A stretch of 30,815 nt of DNA, taken from the IMG/VR virus record IMGVR_UViG_3300042543_000245, positions 1-30,815 of that record; one strand, written 5' to 3'. A program made the translations under genes and the position numbers. Shown here piece after piece: positions 6,794 to 12,744 of the stretch; position 1 is the first letter of the stretch, and every line of letters starts with the position of its first letter. The stretch comes from a virus. Under the pieces are notes generated by a model that saw only the letters and a list, made by a program, of their open reading frames with translations, made no database searches and was not told where the DNA came from.

Positions 6794-7012
6794 TCAGTCC
6801 CCAGTCCAGTTAGTGCCGACCCGCGGCCCGGCGTAGCCGAGCTGCTGCGGAGCGTTGCCCCACCGCTCGAACCAGGCCTTCCGGACGGCCAGCTCGTCGG
6901 CGTAGGGTCTCGCGCCGTCCATCGATTCCATGGCGACCGCGTTCGCGATCCGCATCGCGGCGTGCCGGTCGGCTGCCGTGTTGATCGCGTCGATCGCGTC
7001 CGTGATCGTCAT
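6794..7012 (-). CDS. Small hypothetical protein
   Basis: A 72-residue protein, alanine-rich and helical in its first half (ITDAIDAINTAADRHAAMRIA) and ending in YAGPRVGTNWTGD. No family is recognised. The ATG at 7012 is preceded by GGAGGG at five bases, which decides it over the longer frame starting at 7087. It is separated from the upstream SSB-like gene by 162 bases that contain a hairpin (7055-7091) and nothing else recognisable. Confidence 0.6.
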   Translation of the reverse strand: MTITDAIDAINTAADRHAAMRIANAVAMESMDGARPYADELAVRKAWFERWGNAPQQLGYAGPRVGTNWTGD

Positions 7013-7054
7013 CCGTCCCTCCGTGTTCGGTTGCCGCGTGTCGTGCGGCTTCCG

Positions 7055-7091
7055 CCTAGTGCCGGTCGTCAAGGCGAACGACCTCACTAGG
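7055..7091. promoter_or_regulatory. Imperfect inverted repeat in the gap before the 72-residue gene
   Basis: Arms CCTAGTG (7055-7061) and CACTAGG (7085-7091) are perfect complements, and the inner GGTCGT/ACGACC arms also pair, with one small asymmetric bulge and an eight-base loop. No T-tract follows on either strand, so a Rho-independent terminator is unlikely. It could be an operator, an mRNA-stabilising or processing hairpin, or a small RNA. It is the only structured element seen in the 162-base gap 7013-7174. Confidence 0.45.
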
Positions 7092-7174
7092 AGCCGGTGT
7101 TATGTCGCGACCGCCGGCAGCGCTCTCCCCGTGGCCGAGATAGGCAGCCACTACAGACGGGAGCGGCCGGAAGA

Positions 7175-7687
7175 TCAGAACGGAATGTCGTCCCCCGGCA
7201 TCCGCGACGCGTCGTCGACCTGCTTCGTCGTCGTCCGCTTCACCGGCGGCCTCGAGGTCGGCGGAGCGACCGCTCGCTCGACCTGCGGCTTCGCGGTAGC
7301 GGTCTCGACGACCTGCTCGGCCGGCAGGAACTCGCCGACGTTCACGAACGTCTTCCCGTTGCCGGCCTTGTGGTAGATCCGGGCTCGGACGCGACGGCCG
7401 ACCAGGTCGGTGATCTCGCCGGCGGCCCACTCCTCGCGGGTCATGCCGACGGCCTGGCGGAGGCTCGAGAGGATCCGCCGGCCCCAGTCGGCCTTCGGGA
7501 TCCTGGCGAACACCCAGCCAAACCGCTTCTCGTCGTGGACGAGCCGGAACTCCACCTTGTCGCCGTGGTCGATCACCTCGCGGACCTGGAGCGAGTGGTC
7601 GCCCTCGGGGACCAGCTCGCGATCCGGAGCCCGCGAGTCGTCGCGGACAGCAACCGGCGGAAAATCATCATCAAGACCCCAGTCCAT
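7175..7687 (-). CDS. Single-stranded DNA-binding-like protein
   Basis: A 170-residue protein. Residues about 25-115 are beta-rich with aromatic and basic residues (HSLQVREVIDHGDKVEFRL, FGWVFARIP, VRARIYHKAGNGKTFVNVG), compatible with an OB fold. Then comes a proline/threonine linker and a C-terminus of PGDDIPF. Bacterial SSB ends in DDDIPF, the acidic tip that recruits replication and repair proteins, so an SSB role is inferred. It directly follows a Sak4-like ATPase operon segment, and annealing-type recombinases are often encoded with an SSB partner. Family membership by overall sequence is not certain. Confidence 0.65.
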   Translation of the reverse strand: MDWGLDDDFPPVAVRDDSRAPDRELVPEGDHSLQVREVIDHGDKVEFRLVHDEKRFGWVFARIPKADWGRRILSSLRQAVGMTREEWAAGEITDLVGRRVRARIYHKAGNGKTFVNVGEFLPAEQVVETATAKPQVERAVAPPTSRPPVKRTTTKQVDDASRMPGDDIPF

Positions 7688-7937
7688 CGCGTGTCTCCTG
7701 TTCTTGGGATTTCGCGGTCGCGAACTCGATCACGGCGATCAAGTGGTCGCGGCCGTAGTGGTTGTGTCCGTAAGCCTTCTCGGGCTTCGGCAGGTGAGTG
7801 ATCGCCGTCCGGATCTCGTAGCGGGTCATCCGATAGCCTGCGGCCTGCGACGCGTCGACGAGGTCCGAGCAGCGAAACCAGTCGCGATCGTGGTCGTGCC
7901 GCAGGCCCGAAAACGTCAGGTGTTCGAGGCTGGTCAC
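7671..7937 (-). CDS. Hypothetical protein
   Basis: An 88-residue protein of unknown function. The pattern WFRCSDLVDASQAAGYRMTR followed by EIRTAITHLPKP suggests a small helical, perhaps winged-helix-like domain, with a histidine/glycine-rich turn (YGHNHYGRDH). The GTG start at 7937 overlaps the Sak4 gene stop as GTGA, and its own end overlaps the start of the SSB-like gene by 17 bases, so it sits in the middle of a recombination operon and may act with those two proteins. Confidence 0.65.
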   Translation of the reverse strand: MTSLEHLTFSGLRHDHDRDWFRCSDLVDASQAAGYRMTRYEIRTAITHLPKPEKAYGHNHYGRDHLIAVIEFATAKSQEQETRDGLGS

Positions 7938-8902
7938 GACGCGACCTCCTCGACCGGCTCGATCTCTTTGTGCCGCTCGTTCACCCGGTCGGTGAGCTGC
8001 GACCACTCGTCGGCCGTGATCTGGTCCGTCGAGACCAGCTCGTCGAGACGGTTCCCGATCCGCCCGAGCGTCCGGACGTTCTCCGCCTGGGCGATGAACA
8101 TCACGATCTGGCTGTAGAGCGGCAGAGCCTGTGGCTCGAATCGCTCGACGTGGGCCACGGTCATCCCTGGTGCGACCGCCTTGACGGTTTTTGTCAAGGG
8201 AGCCTCCGCCGGGGCCGCTCCGGCCAGCCAAGCCGCCAGCCGCTTGCCGGTCTCGACCGTGATCGGCTTCGGGTCTCCAGAGAAGATCCCCGTCCGGTCC
8301 TTCGAGACGGTCGCGTAGTGGCCGTCGTGAACGAGATCGAGAACGGTCGTGAACTCGTACTCGAGGCCGTCGCGGGCCTCCAGCTTCATCCCGAGCTTCG
8401 TCACCTTCTTCCGACCGTGATCCTCGACCTGGGCTGTCTCGGTCTTACTTCGCCCCGTGCAGATCACATGGGCCGACGACCGGAGGATCGCGTCGACGAA
8501 CGACCGCCACCTGGGCGTGATTACCGAGAAGGCCGACCATGTGTTCCCGCGGAACTGTGCCTTCGCGATGTCGTCGACCAGCTCCAAACACCCACCCTTG
8601 CCGCTCCAGCAGTGAGTCACGGAGTCGATCACGATCACCTCGTAGCCGGCGGCCTCGGCCCCCGAGATCGCCTCGACGTACCTCTCCGGCGTGAACGGCG
8701 GCTTCAGGTCGAGAACGTCGAAGTCGTGCAGCTCGTCGTAGAGGTCGCTCGACCCTTCCTCGGTGTCGATCACGACCGTCTTCCCTCCCAGCCCCTTCGC
8801 CAGGAGCAGGGCTCCGAACGTCTTCCCGCCGCCGCTCGGGCTCGTTAGCAGAATCCGGAGCTTCGTTGCTGATCGCCTTGCCTTCCGAATAGAAACAGTC
8901 AT
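7934..8902 (-). CDS. Sak4-like RecA-fold ATPase (phage recombinase)
   Basis: A 322-residue AAA/RecA-fold ATPase. Walker A is SPSGGGKT (residues 21-28), Walker B is EVIVID (to Asp93), and the family-typical TVVIDTEEGSSDLYDEL follows the first strand. VICTGRSKTETAQ and a glycine/lysine-rich KLGMKLEARDGLEYEF match the later part of the Sak4/AAA_24 family. The C-terminal third is a helical extension after an alanine/proline linker. Sak4 proteins promote single-strand annealing together with SSB, and the SSB-like gene lies two genes downstream. Start at ATG 8902 overlaps the previous stop region. Confidence 0.85.
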   Translation of the reverse strand: MTVSIRKARRSATKLRILLTSPSGGGKTFGALLLAKGLGGKTVVIDTEEGSSDLYDELHDFDVLDLKPPFTPERYVEAISGAEAAGYEVIVIDSVTHCWSGKGGCLELVDDIAKAQFRGNTWSAFSVITPRWRSFVDAILRSSAHVICTGRSKTETAQVEDHGRKKVTKLGMKLEARDGLEYEFTTVLDLVHDGHYATVSKDRTGIFSGDPKPITVETGKRLAAWLAGAAPAEAPLTKTVKAVAPGMTVAHVERFEPQALPLYSQIVMFIAQAENVRTLGRIGNRLDELVSTDQITADEWSQLTDRVNERHKEIEPVEEVAS

Positions 8903-9168
8903 CTCGAATACCTCCTCACGGTGTCACAGTCGATCCACCCTGTCTCACAGAACACCCGGAGCAGGGTCTCGCGGTCCGGCTCCGCCGGCCGCGAACACTT
9001 GCCATGGCCTCCAGCCAGGCCGGCATCCCGCCGGCATCCCTCTCGGTCGGGCTCCGCCCGGCCGAACTCATCCAGTGATCGGAAGTAAGCCAGCCCGGCG
9101 ATCGCGAGCCCGGCACATGCGAAGGCGATCCCGAGGACGGCCCCGACGAACAATGCGGCGGCGTTCAT
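8899..9168 (-). CDS. Small membrane protein
   Basis: An 89-residue protein with one clear N-terminal transmembrane helix (about residues 5-29, ALFVGAVLGIAFACAGLAIA) followed by a charged tail with several cysteines and the end WIDCDTVRRYSR. No family is recognised. The ATG at 9168 overlaps the preceding stop as ATGA and has GAGGTG six bases upstream, favoured over the in-frame GTG at 9174. Early phage membrane proteins may act in superinfection exclusion, but nothing here shows that. Confidence 0.65.
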   Translation of the reverse strand: MNAAALFVGAVLGIAFACAGLAIAGLAYFRSLDEFGRAEPDREGCRRDAGLAGGHGKCSRPAEPDRETLLRVFCETGWIDCDTVRRYSR

Positions 9169-9425
9169 TTCCACACCTCGCCTTCCTGGTCCTCGAGGTA
9201 GGGCATCGCGTGTTCGAGGGCCGCCCGAGCCCGGAGTAGGACGGCCCGGTTCACCGGGCAGCCGCAGGCGTCGACCTCGTCGATCAACGCCTCCAGCGAC
9301 CGCAGCGGACGCCAGGCCGCGATCGCCAGGTGGCGAGCGAGCCGGGCACCGCGAGCGATCGGGTGGTGCCGGTCGTGGGTGTTCCGGTGGAGGGCCGTGT
9401 CGTTTCGCGAGATCATGCGTCCCAT
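9165..9425 (-). CDS. Small hypothetical protein
   Basis: An 86-residue helical, arginine-rich protein. The middle (IARGARLARHLAIAAWRPLRS) and the end (LLRARAALEHAMPYLEDQEG) look like two amphipathic helices joined by a VDACGCPVN turn. The ATG at 9425 has AAGGAG about seven bases upstream, which sets the start well inside the longer open frame. Part of an early operon with overlapping junctions. Function unknown. Confidence 0.6.
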   Translation of the reverse strand: MGRMISRNDTALHRNTHDRHHPIARGARLARHLAIAAWRPLRSLEALIDEVDACGCPVNRAVLLRARAALEHAMPYLEDQEGEVWK

Positions 9426-9436
9426 GGTCTGGCTCC

Positions 9437-9703
9437 TTAGAAGGGCAGGATCGCGCCGTCCGGCCACGGCCGGCCGTCGATCACGCGGAGCGTCTTCTCG
9501 TCGTCGGTCTCGACCACGACGAGCGGCCGGTCGCCTTCCTGGATTCGGACCACGCGGCCCGCTTCCCATTCGGTGTCCGTGTGGGTCTTCAGCCGGTAGG
9601 CGATCCGGTCGCCGATGCTCGGCAGGTGACAGGCCGTCGGCCGTCCGTAGGTCTCGGCCATGCCGTCCGCTGCGGCCCGATATTCGCGTTCGTGGGCGTC
9701 CAT
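9437..9703 (-). CDS. Small hypothetical protein (SH3-like beta domain)
   Basis: An 88-residue protein. From residue 29 on it alternates short strands (SIGDRIAYRLKTHTDTEWEA, GRVVRIQEGDRPLVVVETD, RVIDGRPWPDGAILPF), a pattern of small SH3-like barrels. Its first 25 residues are polar and helical. The ATG at 9703 follows AAAGGA at six bases. It is the first clear gene of the leftward early operon after the control region. Function unknown. Confidence 0.65.
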   Translation of the reverse strand: MDAHEREYRAAADGMAETYGRPTACHLPSIGDRIAYRLKTHTDTEWEAGRVVRIQEGDRPLVVVETDDEKTLRVIDGRPWPDGAILPF

Positions 9704-9730
9704 CTCGCGTCCTTTCGTTGATGGTCTGAA

Positions 9731-9745
9731 GTGAACACGCGTACA
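9731..9745. repeat. 15-bp direct repeat, copy A (GTGAACRCGYGTACA)
   Basis: GTGAACACGCGTACA lies 28 bases upstream of the start of the 88-residue gene on the minus side. A second copy with two changes is at 10568-10582, just before the integrase. The pair brackets the int/early control region. Confidence 0.4.
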
Positions 9746-9834
9746 TGCGTTTCGTCAAACGTTTTTAGGTGTGGTTTCGTCCGTGAAAAACACTGAGCGG
9801 AGGAGTCGAAAAGCTTCGTCGACGTTTGCGTTTA

Positions 9835-9849
9835 TCGGTAAACGAGTCA
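9835..9849 (-). repeat. 15-bp control-region repeat, copy 1 (TGACNCGWTTACCGA)
   Basis: Reads TGACTCGTTTACCGA on the minus strand. It overlaps the stop codon of the 47-residue gene at 9847-9990 and lies about 130 bases before the next gene. It is one of three copies in 600 bases. Confidence 0.6.
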
Positions 9850-9990
9850 GCGAATGAAAGCGTTTGCGATGGTCACGAGAAGATCGATCGCGTCGTGGAT
9901 CGCCTTCGTTGCTGGCGAATCGCAGCCAAGCTCCTGGCCTGCCCTGACCAGAACGAGAGAGTGGATCGCGGCCGTCCAATGGCGTCGCAT
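9847..9990 (-). CDS. Small helical protein, 47 residues
   Basis: A short gene in the control region, easily overlooked. From the ATG at 9990 it encodes MRRHWTAAIHSLVLVRAG and on through CDSPATKAIHDAIDLLVTIA, ending ANAFIR with TGA at 9847. The frame has a Shine-Dalgarno-like GGAG seven bases upstream, and the predicted protein alternates hydrophobic and polar residues as expected for two short helices. A different frame here (9755-9979) gives an arginine-rich product typical of a shadow. The stop codon lies within a copy of the 15-bp repeat. Function unknown; could be an early regulator. Confidence 0.5.
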   Translation of the reverse strand: MRRHWTAAIHSLVLVRAGQELGCDSPATKAIHDAIDLLVTIANAFIR

Positions 9991-10064
9991 GTCAGAACTC
10001 CAAGCCACTGCCGATCAATCGCGGACTACACGTCAGCGATCAACGGCCAATACGATTACGTTTG

Positions 10065-10079
10065 TCGGTAATCGCGTCA
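10065..10079 (-). repeat. 15-bp control-region repeat, copy 2
   Basis: Reads TGACGCGATTACCGA on the minus strand, preceded by TTG... so that TTGACG resembles a -35 box. It lies about 75 bases upstream of the 47-residue gene. Confidence 0.6.
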
Positions 10080-10109
10080 AGGCCAGTTCAGTGATTTTTT
10101 TACTGGGCC

Positions 10110-10136
10110 AAAAGCTCGGCTATTTTGCGAGCTTTT
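10110..10136. terminator. Hairpin terminator at the end of the excisionase-like gene
   Basis: AAAAGCTCG (10110-10118) and CGAGCTTTT (10128-10136) form a perfect 9-bp stem with a nine-base loop, extended by further T residues on the plus strand and flanked by A residues on the minus strand. The stop codon of the excisionase-like gene lies in the loop. It could stop transcription in either direction. Confidence 0.6.
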
Positions 10137-10374
10137 TTCGCGGTCGCTTAGACCGAGCGGCCGCCGCTTTCGCCTCGGCCTTGCGGACGGTCGAGTTTGG
10201 GGCGAGCTGCCCGCGGAGAGACTTGCATCCGTCCACGCTAACCATCCAGGCACGGCCGTTGAACTTGAAGCCTTCGAGCTTGCCGTCTCGGATTCGGAGC
10301 CGGATCAGACCGTCGGTGCAGCCTGCGATCTCGCAGGCCTCCTCGACCGAGCACCACTTGCCGTCAGGGGTCAT
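10120..10374 (-). CDS. Excisionase-like MerR-type HTH DNA-binding protein
   Basis: An 84-residue basic DNA-binding protein. The first half (GKWCSVEEACEIAGCTDGLI then IRDGKLEGFKFNGRAWMVSV) is the winged-helix/MerR-like fold shared by phage excisionases and HTH_17 proteins; the second half is lysine/arginine/alanine-rich (KAEAKAAAARSKRPRKKLAK). It lies next to and divergent from the integrase, the usual place for an excisionase or an early regulator, so it probably directs integrase toward excision or acts as the lysis/lysogeny switch. The second ATG (10374) is chosen because AAGGG sits nine bases before it but abuts the first ATG (10383). A 15-bp repeat with a -35-like TTGACC lies just upstream. 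Confidence 0.75.
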   Translation of the reverse strand: MTPDGKWCSVEEACEIAGCTDGLIRLRIRDGKLEGFKFNGRAWMVSVDGCKSLRGQLAPNSTVRKAEAKAAAARSKRPRKKLAK

Positions 10375-10402
10375 CGTTGCCATCCCTTGAAATGTACCGA
10401 CA

Positions 10403-10417
10403 TCGGTAAACGGGTCA
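10403..10417 (-). repeat. 15-bp control-region repeat, copy 3
   Basis: Reads TGACCCGTTTACCGA on the minus strand, 29 bases upstream of the chosen start of the excisionase-like gene, and overlaps the -35-like TTGACC. This placement suggests an operator or promoter element. Confidence 0.6.
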
Positions 10418-10567
10418 AACTGTCCAACCTGCCCGACCCTCGCGACCTGCCCAGCCGGCGCGACCGTTTGCATTGGTCGGCCGGCGAGGAAAGAGTCGAG
10501 GTGTCGGGCAGATTTCGAGTGGAGGCGAGGGGAGTACAAACGTTCAGGTGAGGGGAGTGGAATAGTG

Positions 10568-10582
10568 GTGAACGCGTGTACA
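10568..10582. repeat. 15-bp direct repeat, copy B (GTGAACRCGYGTACA)
   Basis: GTGAACGCGTGTACA, 45 bases upstream of the integrase start. It differs from the copy at 9731-9745 at two positions. It contains the palindrome TGTACA. Confidence 0.4.
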
Positions 10583-10627
10583 GTCCGGTAGGCTGCCCGG
10601 CATCTAAACAAAAAAGGAAGTGATGCC

Positions 10628-11641
10628 ATGCGTTCAATGCCGTTGCGTGATGCGTTTCGTCGGTATGCCTTGCTCCGTGAGTTGAAGCCCCACACGGTCT
10701 CGCTCTACGGGATGCTCTTCGATCGTCTGGAGCGATTCTTGAAACGACCGCCAACGGTCGGGGACCTCGAAGACGTGGTCGTCGCGGAGTATTTGGAATG
10801 GCGACGAGTCACGCCTGGGTGGCGTGATCGCCTGCCGAAGCCGGCCACGATCAGGAAGGACCGGAACATGATCCGGGCCGTCTGGGAATACCTCGCCCGT
10901 AAGAAAATCACTACAGAGTTTCCCGAGGTCCCGCGTGTCAAAGTCCCGAAGACGATCCCTCTGGGTCGTGCCTACACGGCCGACGAGGTCGGCTCCCTGA
11001 TCAGGGCAGCGAAGCGTCGGATCGGAAGGACGGGCGGCCTGCCGTCGCGGTGGTGGTGGTCGACGCTCATCTACGCGGCCGTATGCACGGGCGAGCGATT
11101 CGAGGCCCTCACGTCCCTACGCTGGGGGCAGGTTGACCTCGACCGCCGTCGCGTGATCTTCCTGGCCGGGACGCGGAAGGGCTCGACACGCGACATCGAG
11201 AGGGCGGTGACGCCGCAGCTCGCCGCGATGCTCGCGGAGCACCGTCGCGGGCCGGACGACCTGGTCTGGCCGTGGGACCGGGCGACCCGCAGCCACTGGG
11301 CCTCTCTACAGGTCCTGTGCCGATCTGCCGGCGTCGAGTATCGGGGGCGAGGCTTCCACGGATTCCGCCGCATGGCCGCCTCCTACGCGGCCCTGGCGGG
11401 CGGAGCCGCCGCGGCGACCCAGCTCCTCGACCACAGCGACCCGGCCCTCCAGGCCGTCTATGTGGACCCGCTGATCTGCCCGCGGGACACCTGCTCGGTC
11501 GACACCCTGCCGCCGCTGGACCTGGGCGAACTCGACGCACGACAACCGGACCAGCGGCCGACGGATTTTGAGTCCGCCGGCCGCGGTCCGTCTACGTCAA
11601 CGGTAGCGGATCACCGCGTACCACCGACGCGTGACCGGTGA
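10628..11641 (+). CDS. int: Tyrosine-type site-specific integrase
   Basis: Phage integrase of 337 residues, the only plus-strand gene. The N-terminal part (residues 5-100) is a core-binding SAM-like domain (LKPHTVSLYGMLFDRLERFL). The catalytic domain shows Arg157 in TGERFEALTSLRW, Lys184 in GTRKG, His244 and Arg247 in FHGFRR, His269 in LLDHSD and the nucleophile Tyr278 in AVYVDP, a complete active site. It recombines attP with a host att site, so the phage is temperate. The ATG at 10628 follows AAGGAAG. About 59 residues extend beyond the tyrosine, and the last 45 bases overlap the convergent secreted-protein gene. Confidence 0.95.
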   Translation: MRSMPLRDAFRRYALLRELKPHTVSLYGMLFDRLERFLKRPPTVGDLEDVVVAEYLEWRRVTPGWRDRLPKPATIRKDRNMIRAVWEYLARKKITTEFPEVPRVKVPKTIPLGRAYTADEVGSLIRAAKRRIGRTGGLPSRWWWSTLIYAAVCTGERFEALTSLRWGQVDLDRRRVIFLAGTRKGSTRDIERAVTPQLAAMLAEHRRGPDDLVWPWDRATRSHWASLQVLCRSAGVEYRGRGFHGFRRMAASYAALAGGAAAATQLLDHSDPALQAVYVDPLICPRDTCSVDTLPPLDLGELDARQPDQRPTDFESAGRGPSTSTVADHRVPPTRDR

Positions 11642-11908
11642 GAATGCGACGCCTTCGTCGGCGATCGGACGTGTACCAAAAAAGCAGCACGACCGGCGAG
11701 CCTGCTCGGGTGTCGAGCCCATGCCGATCCCTTCCATCTGGCCGCAGCCAGAATGAACGAGCGAGCCGCGTCGAGCGATCACTGTCGCGTGCGACTGAGC
11801 ACAGCTCCCGTTCACACAGACGACCGACCGCGGCCGGGCGATGATCACGTCCTGAGCCACGGCGGCCGAGGCGACGAGCGACAACACGGACAGGAGAAAC
11901 AGACGCAT
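11597..11908 (-). CDS. Small secreted cysteine-containing protein
   Basis: A 103-residue protein with a clear signal peptide (MRLFLLSVLSLVASAAVA, cleavage likely before Gln at residue 19). The mature part has five cysteines or more and ends in the pattern STPEQARRSCCFFGTRP...GVAFSPVTRRWYAVIRYR. From memory, the CCF..GxR...WYAV ending occurs in small secreted proteins of planctomycetes; this is the main, weak, hint to the host. The ATG at 11908 has AAGGA eight bases upstream. It is the last gene of the late transcript and overlaps the convergent integrase gene by 45 bases. It may be a lysogenic-conversion or cell-surface factor. Confidence 0.7.
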   Translation of the reverse strand: MRLFLLSVLSLVASAAVAQDVIIARPRSVVCVNGSCAQSHATVIARRGSLVHSGCGQMEGIGMGSTPEQARRSCCFFGTRPIADEGVAFSPVTRRWYAVIRYR

Positions 11909-11965
11909 AGGCGAATCCTTTCGCGTAGGTGGGAACCGACCAGCCACTAGCAGACCGGATCGTCC

Positions 11966-12463
11966 CTACGAGTCCAGCGGCTCGGGAGCCTCACAGCCCG
12001 GCCCGCGGAGCGTGCCAGCGTTCAAGTGGGGCCAGAGGGCCTCGGAGTGGATCGCGGCGAGGAGGCCCCACGCCGCGTGTGGCAGGTGATCCTCCGAGCG
12101 GTCGCCGGCGAGGTACTGGTAGATGTGGCGGATCGCGTGATTCAGGAGGTCGTTCACCGGCATTCCGGCCTCCCAGTTGAAGTCGGAGTATTTCTCGGCC
12201 CCTTCGGCACACGTCCGGGCGACGGCCTCCAGGCCGATCGGTGAGATCAGGTCGTAGCGAGTCGCCTCCGCGTCGCTCGACCTCACAGCCCCAGTCGTAT
12301 AGGTCACGGTCCCGCCGTTCGTCGTCTTCATGTTTCGCTCCTTCAGCTCTCGGATCATTCGCAGAGCGAACGAGGCTAGAGAACCTCCAGTGCCAGTCCA
12401 GCAGTTTGCCGGACCGAGCCTGCGGCATAGCTGCTCCGCGGCGGCGAGCTCGTCTTCGGTCAC
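11966..12463 (-). CDS. dATP/dGTP diphosphohydrolase-like protein (DUF5664/MazG-related)
   Basis: A protein of 165 residues whose last 121 form a phage dATP/dGTP diphosphohydrolase-type (MazG-related, all-helical) domain: RYDLISPIGLEAVARTCAEG, EGAEKYSDFNWEAGMPVND, LLNHAIRHIYQYLAGDRSED, HLPHAAWGLLAAIHSE. Family members hydrolyse purine dNTPs and may adjust nucleotide pools. Two starts are plausible: GTG 12463, overlapping the preceding stop as GTGA, and ATG 12331, which has a strong AAGGAG six bases upstream and begins the conserved domain. Either a longer protein with a 44-residue extension is made, or both forms are, or a short separate function lies upstream. No purZ-like gene is present, so a Z-genome role is unlikely. 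Confidence 0.8.
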   Translation of the reverse strand: MTEDELAAAEQLCRRLGPANCWTGTGGSLASFALRMIRELKERNMKTTNGGTVTYTTGAVRSSDAEATRYDLISPIGLEAVARTCAEGAEKYSDFNWEAGMPVNDLLNHAIRHIYQYLAGDRSEDHLPHAAWGLLAAIHSEALWPHLNAGTLRGPGCEAPEPLDS

Positions 12464-12744
12464 GGCAGCCGGTATCCCAGCGACCACAGGATCCGGGCGA
12501 GATCGCGGCCGGCCCCGGAGACGGTCTCCTCGGCCAAGTCGGGGAAAAGCTGATGGAGGCCCTCATGGATCTCCGTCTCGAGGCGAGCCCGTCCCCGGAG
12601 CCGCTGGTCGATCAAAACCTTCCTTTCGAGGTCCGGCCGTTTCTCGTCTGGAGTGATCGACCAGCCCGCGGCCCGGCCCCGTAGCCTCGCATACCTCCAC
12701 AGGACGCGGAGGCCGCGGATCTGGAAGTGATGGTCGCCGCTCAC
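12460..12744 (-). CDS. Minimal HExxH zinc metallopeptidase-like protein
   Basis: A 94-residue protein. The motif EIHEGLHQLFPDLAEE gives a HExxH zinc site (His60, Glu61, His64) with glutamates at about 72-73 that could be the third ligand, the layout of very small gluzincin-type metallopeptidases. The N-terminal half is a beta-rich, basic section (FQIRGLRVLWRYARLRG) and the end (RDLARILWSLGYRLP) is helical. Similar short HExxH proteins occur in phages, but their substrate is unknown. The GTG start at 12744 overlaps the metallophosphoesterase stop as GTGA, and its stop overlaps the next start as GTGA. Confidence 0.7.
   Translation of the reverse strand: MSGDHHFQIRGLRVLWRYARLRGRAAGWSITPDEKRPDLERKVLIDQRLRGRARLETEIHEGLHQLFPDLAEETVSGAGRDLARILWSLGYRLP

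Larger units (their letters stand above)
10384..10627. promoter_or_regulatory. Divergent control region between integrase and excisionase-like gene
   Basis: This 244-base gap separates the divergent genes. On the minus strand TTGACC (10418-10413) and TACATT (10396-10391) with a 16-base spacer resemble a sigma-70-type promoter for the excisionase-like gene, although the leader would be very short. It also contains one 15-bp repeat, one copy of the GTGAAC repeat, a direct repeat GAGGGGAGT at 10527-10535 and 10550-10558 (23 bases apart), and the integrase ribosome-binding site AAGGAAG. An attP core cannot be recognised by eye. Confidence 0.45.

Noticed and set aside
9755-9979. 74-codon frame in the control region
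   Set aside because: Arginine-rich shadow; the overlapping frame 9847-9990 has a better ribosome-binding site and composition.
11566-11660. Bidirectional terminator between integrase and the late operon
   Set aside because: Only a weak CGCGT/ACGCG stem without T-tracts is visible, so no terminator is claimed.
11966-12463. Marker of a Z-genome (diaminopurine) phage
   Set aside because: Diphosphohydrolase-type proteins occur in Z-genome phages, but no purZ-like adenylosuccinate synthetase or DNA polymerase is encoded here.
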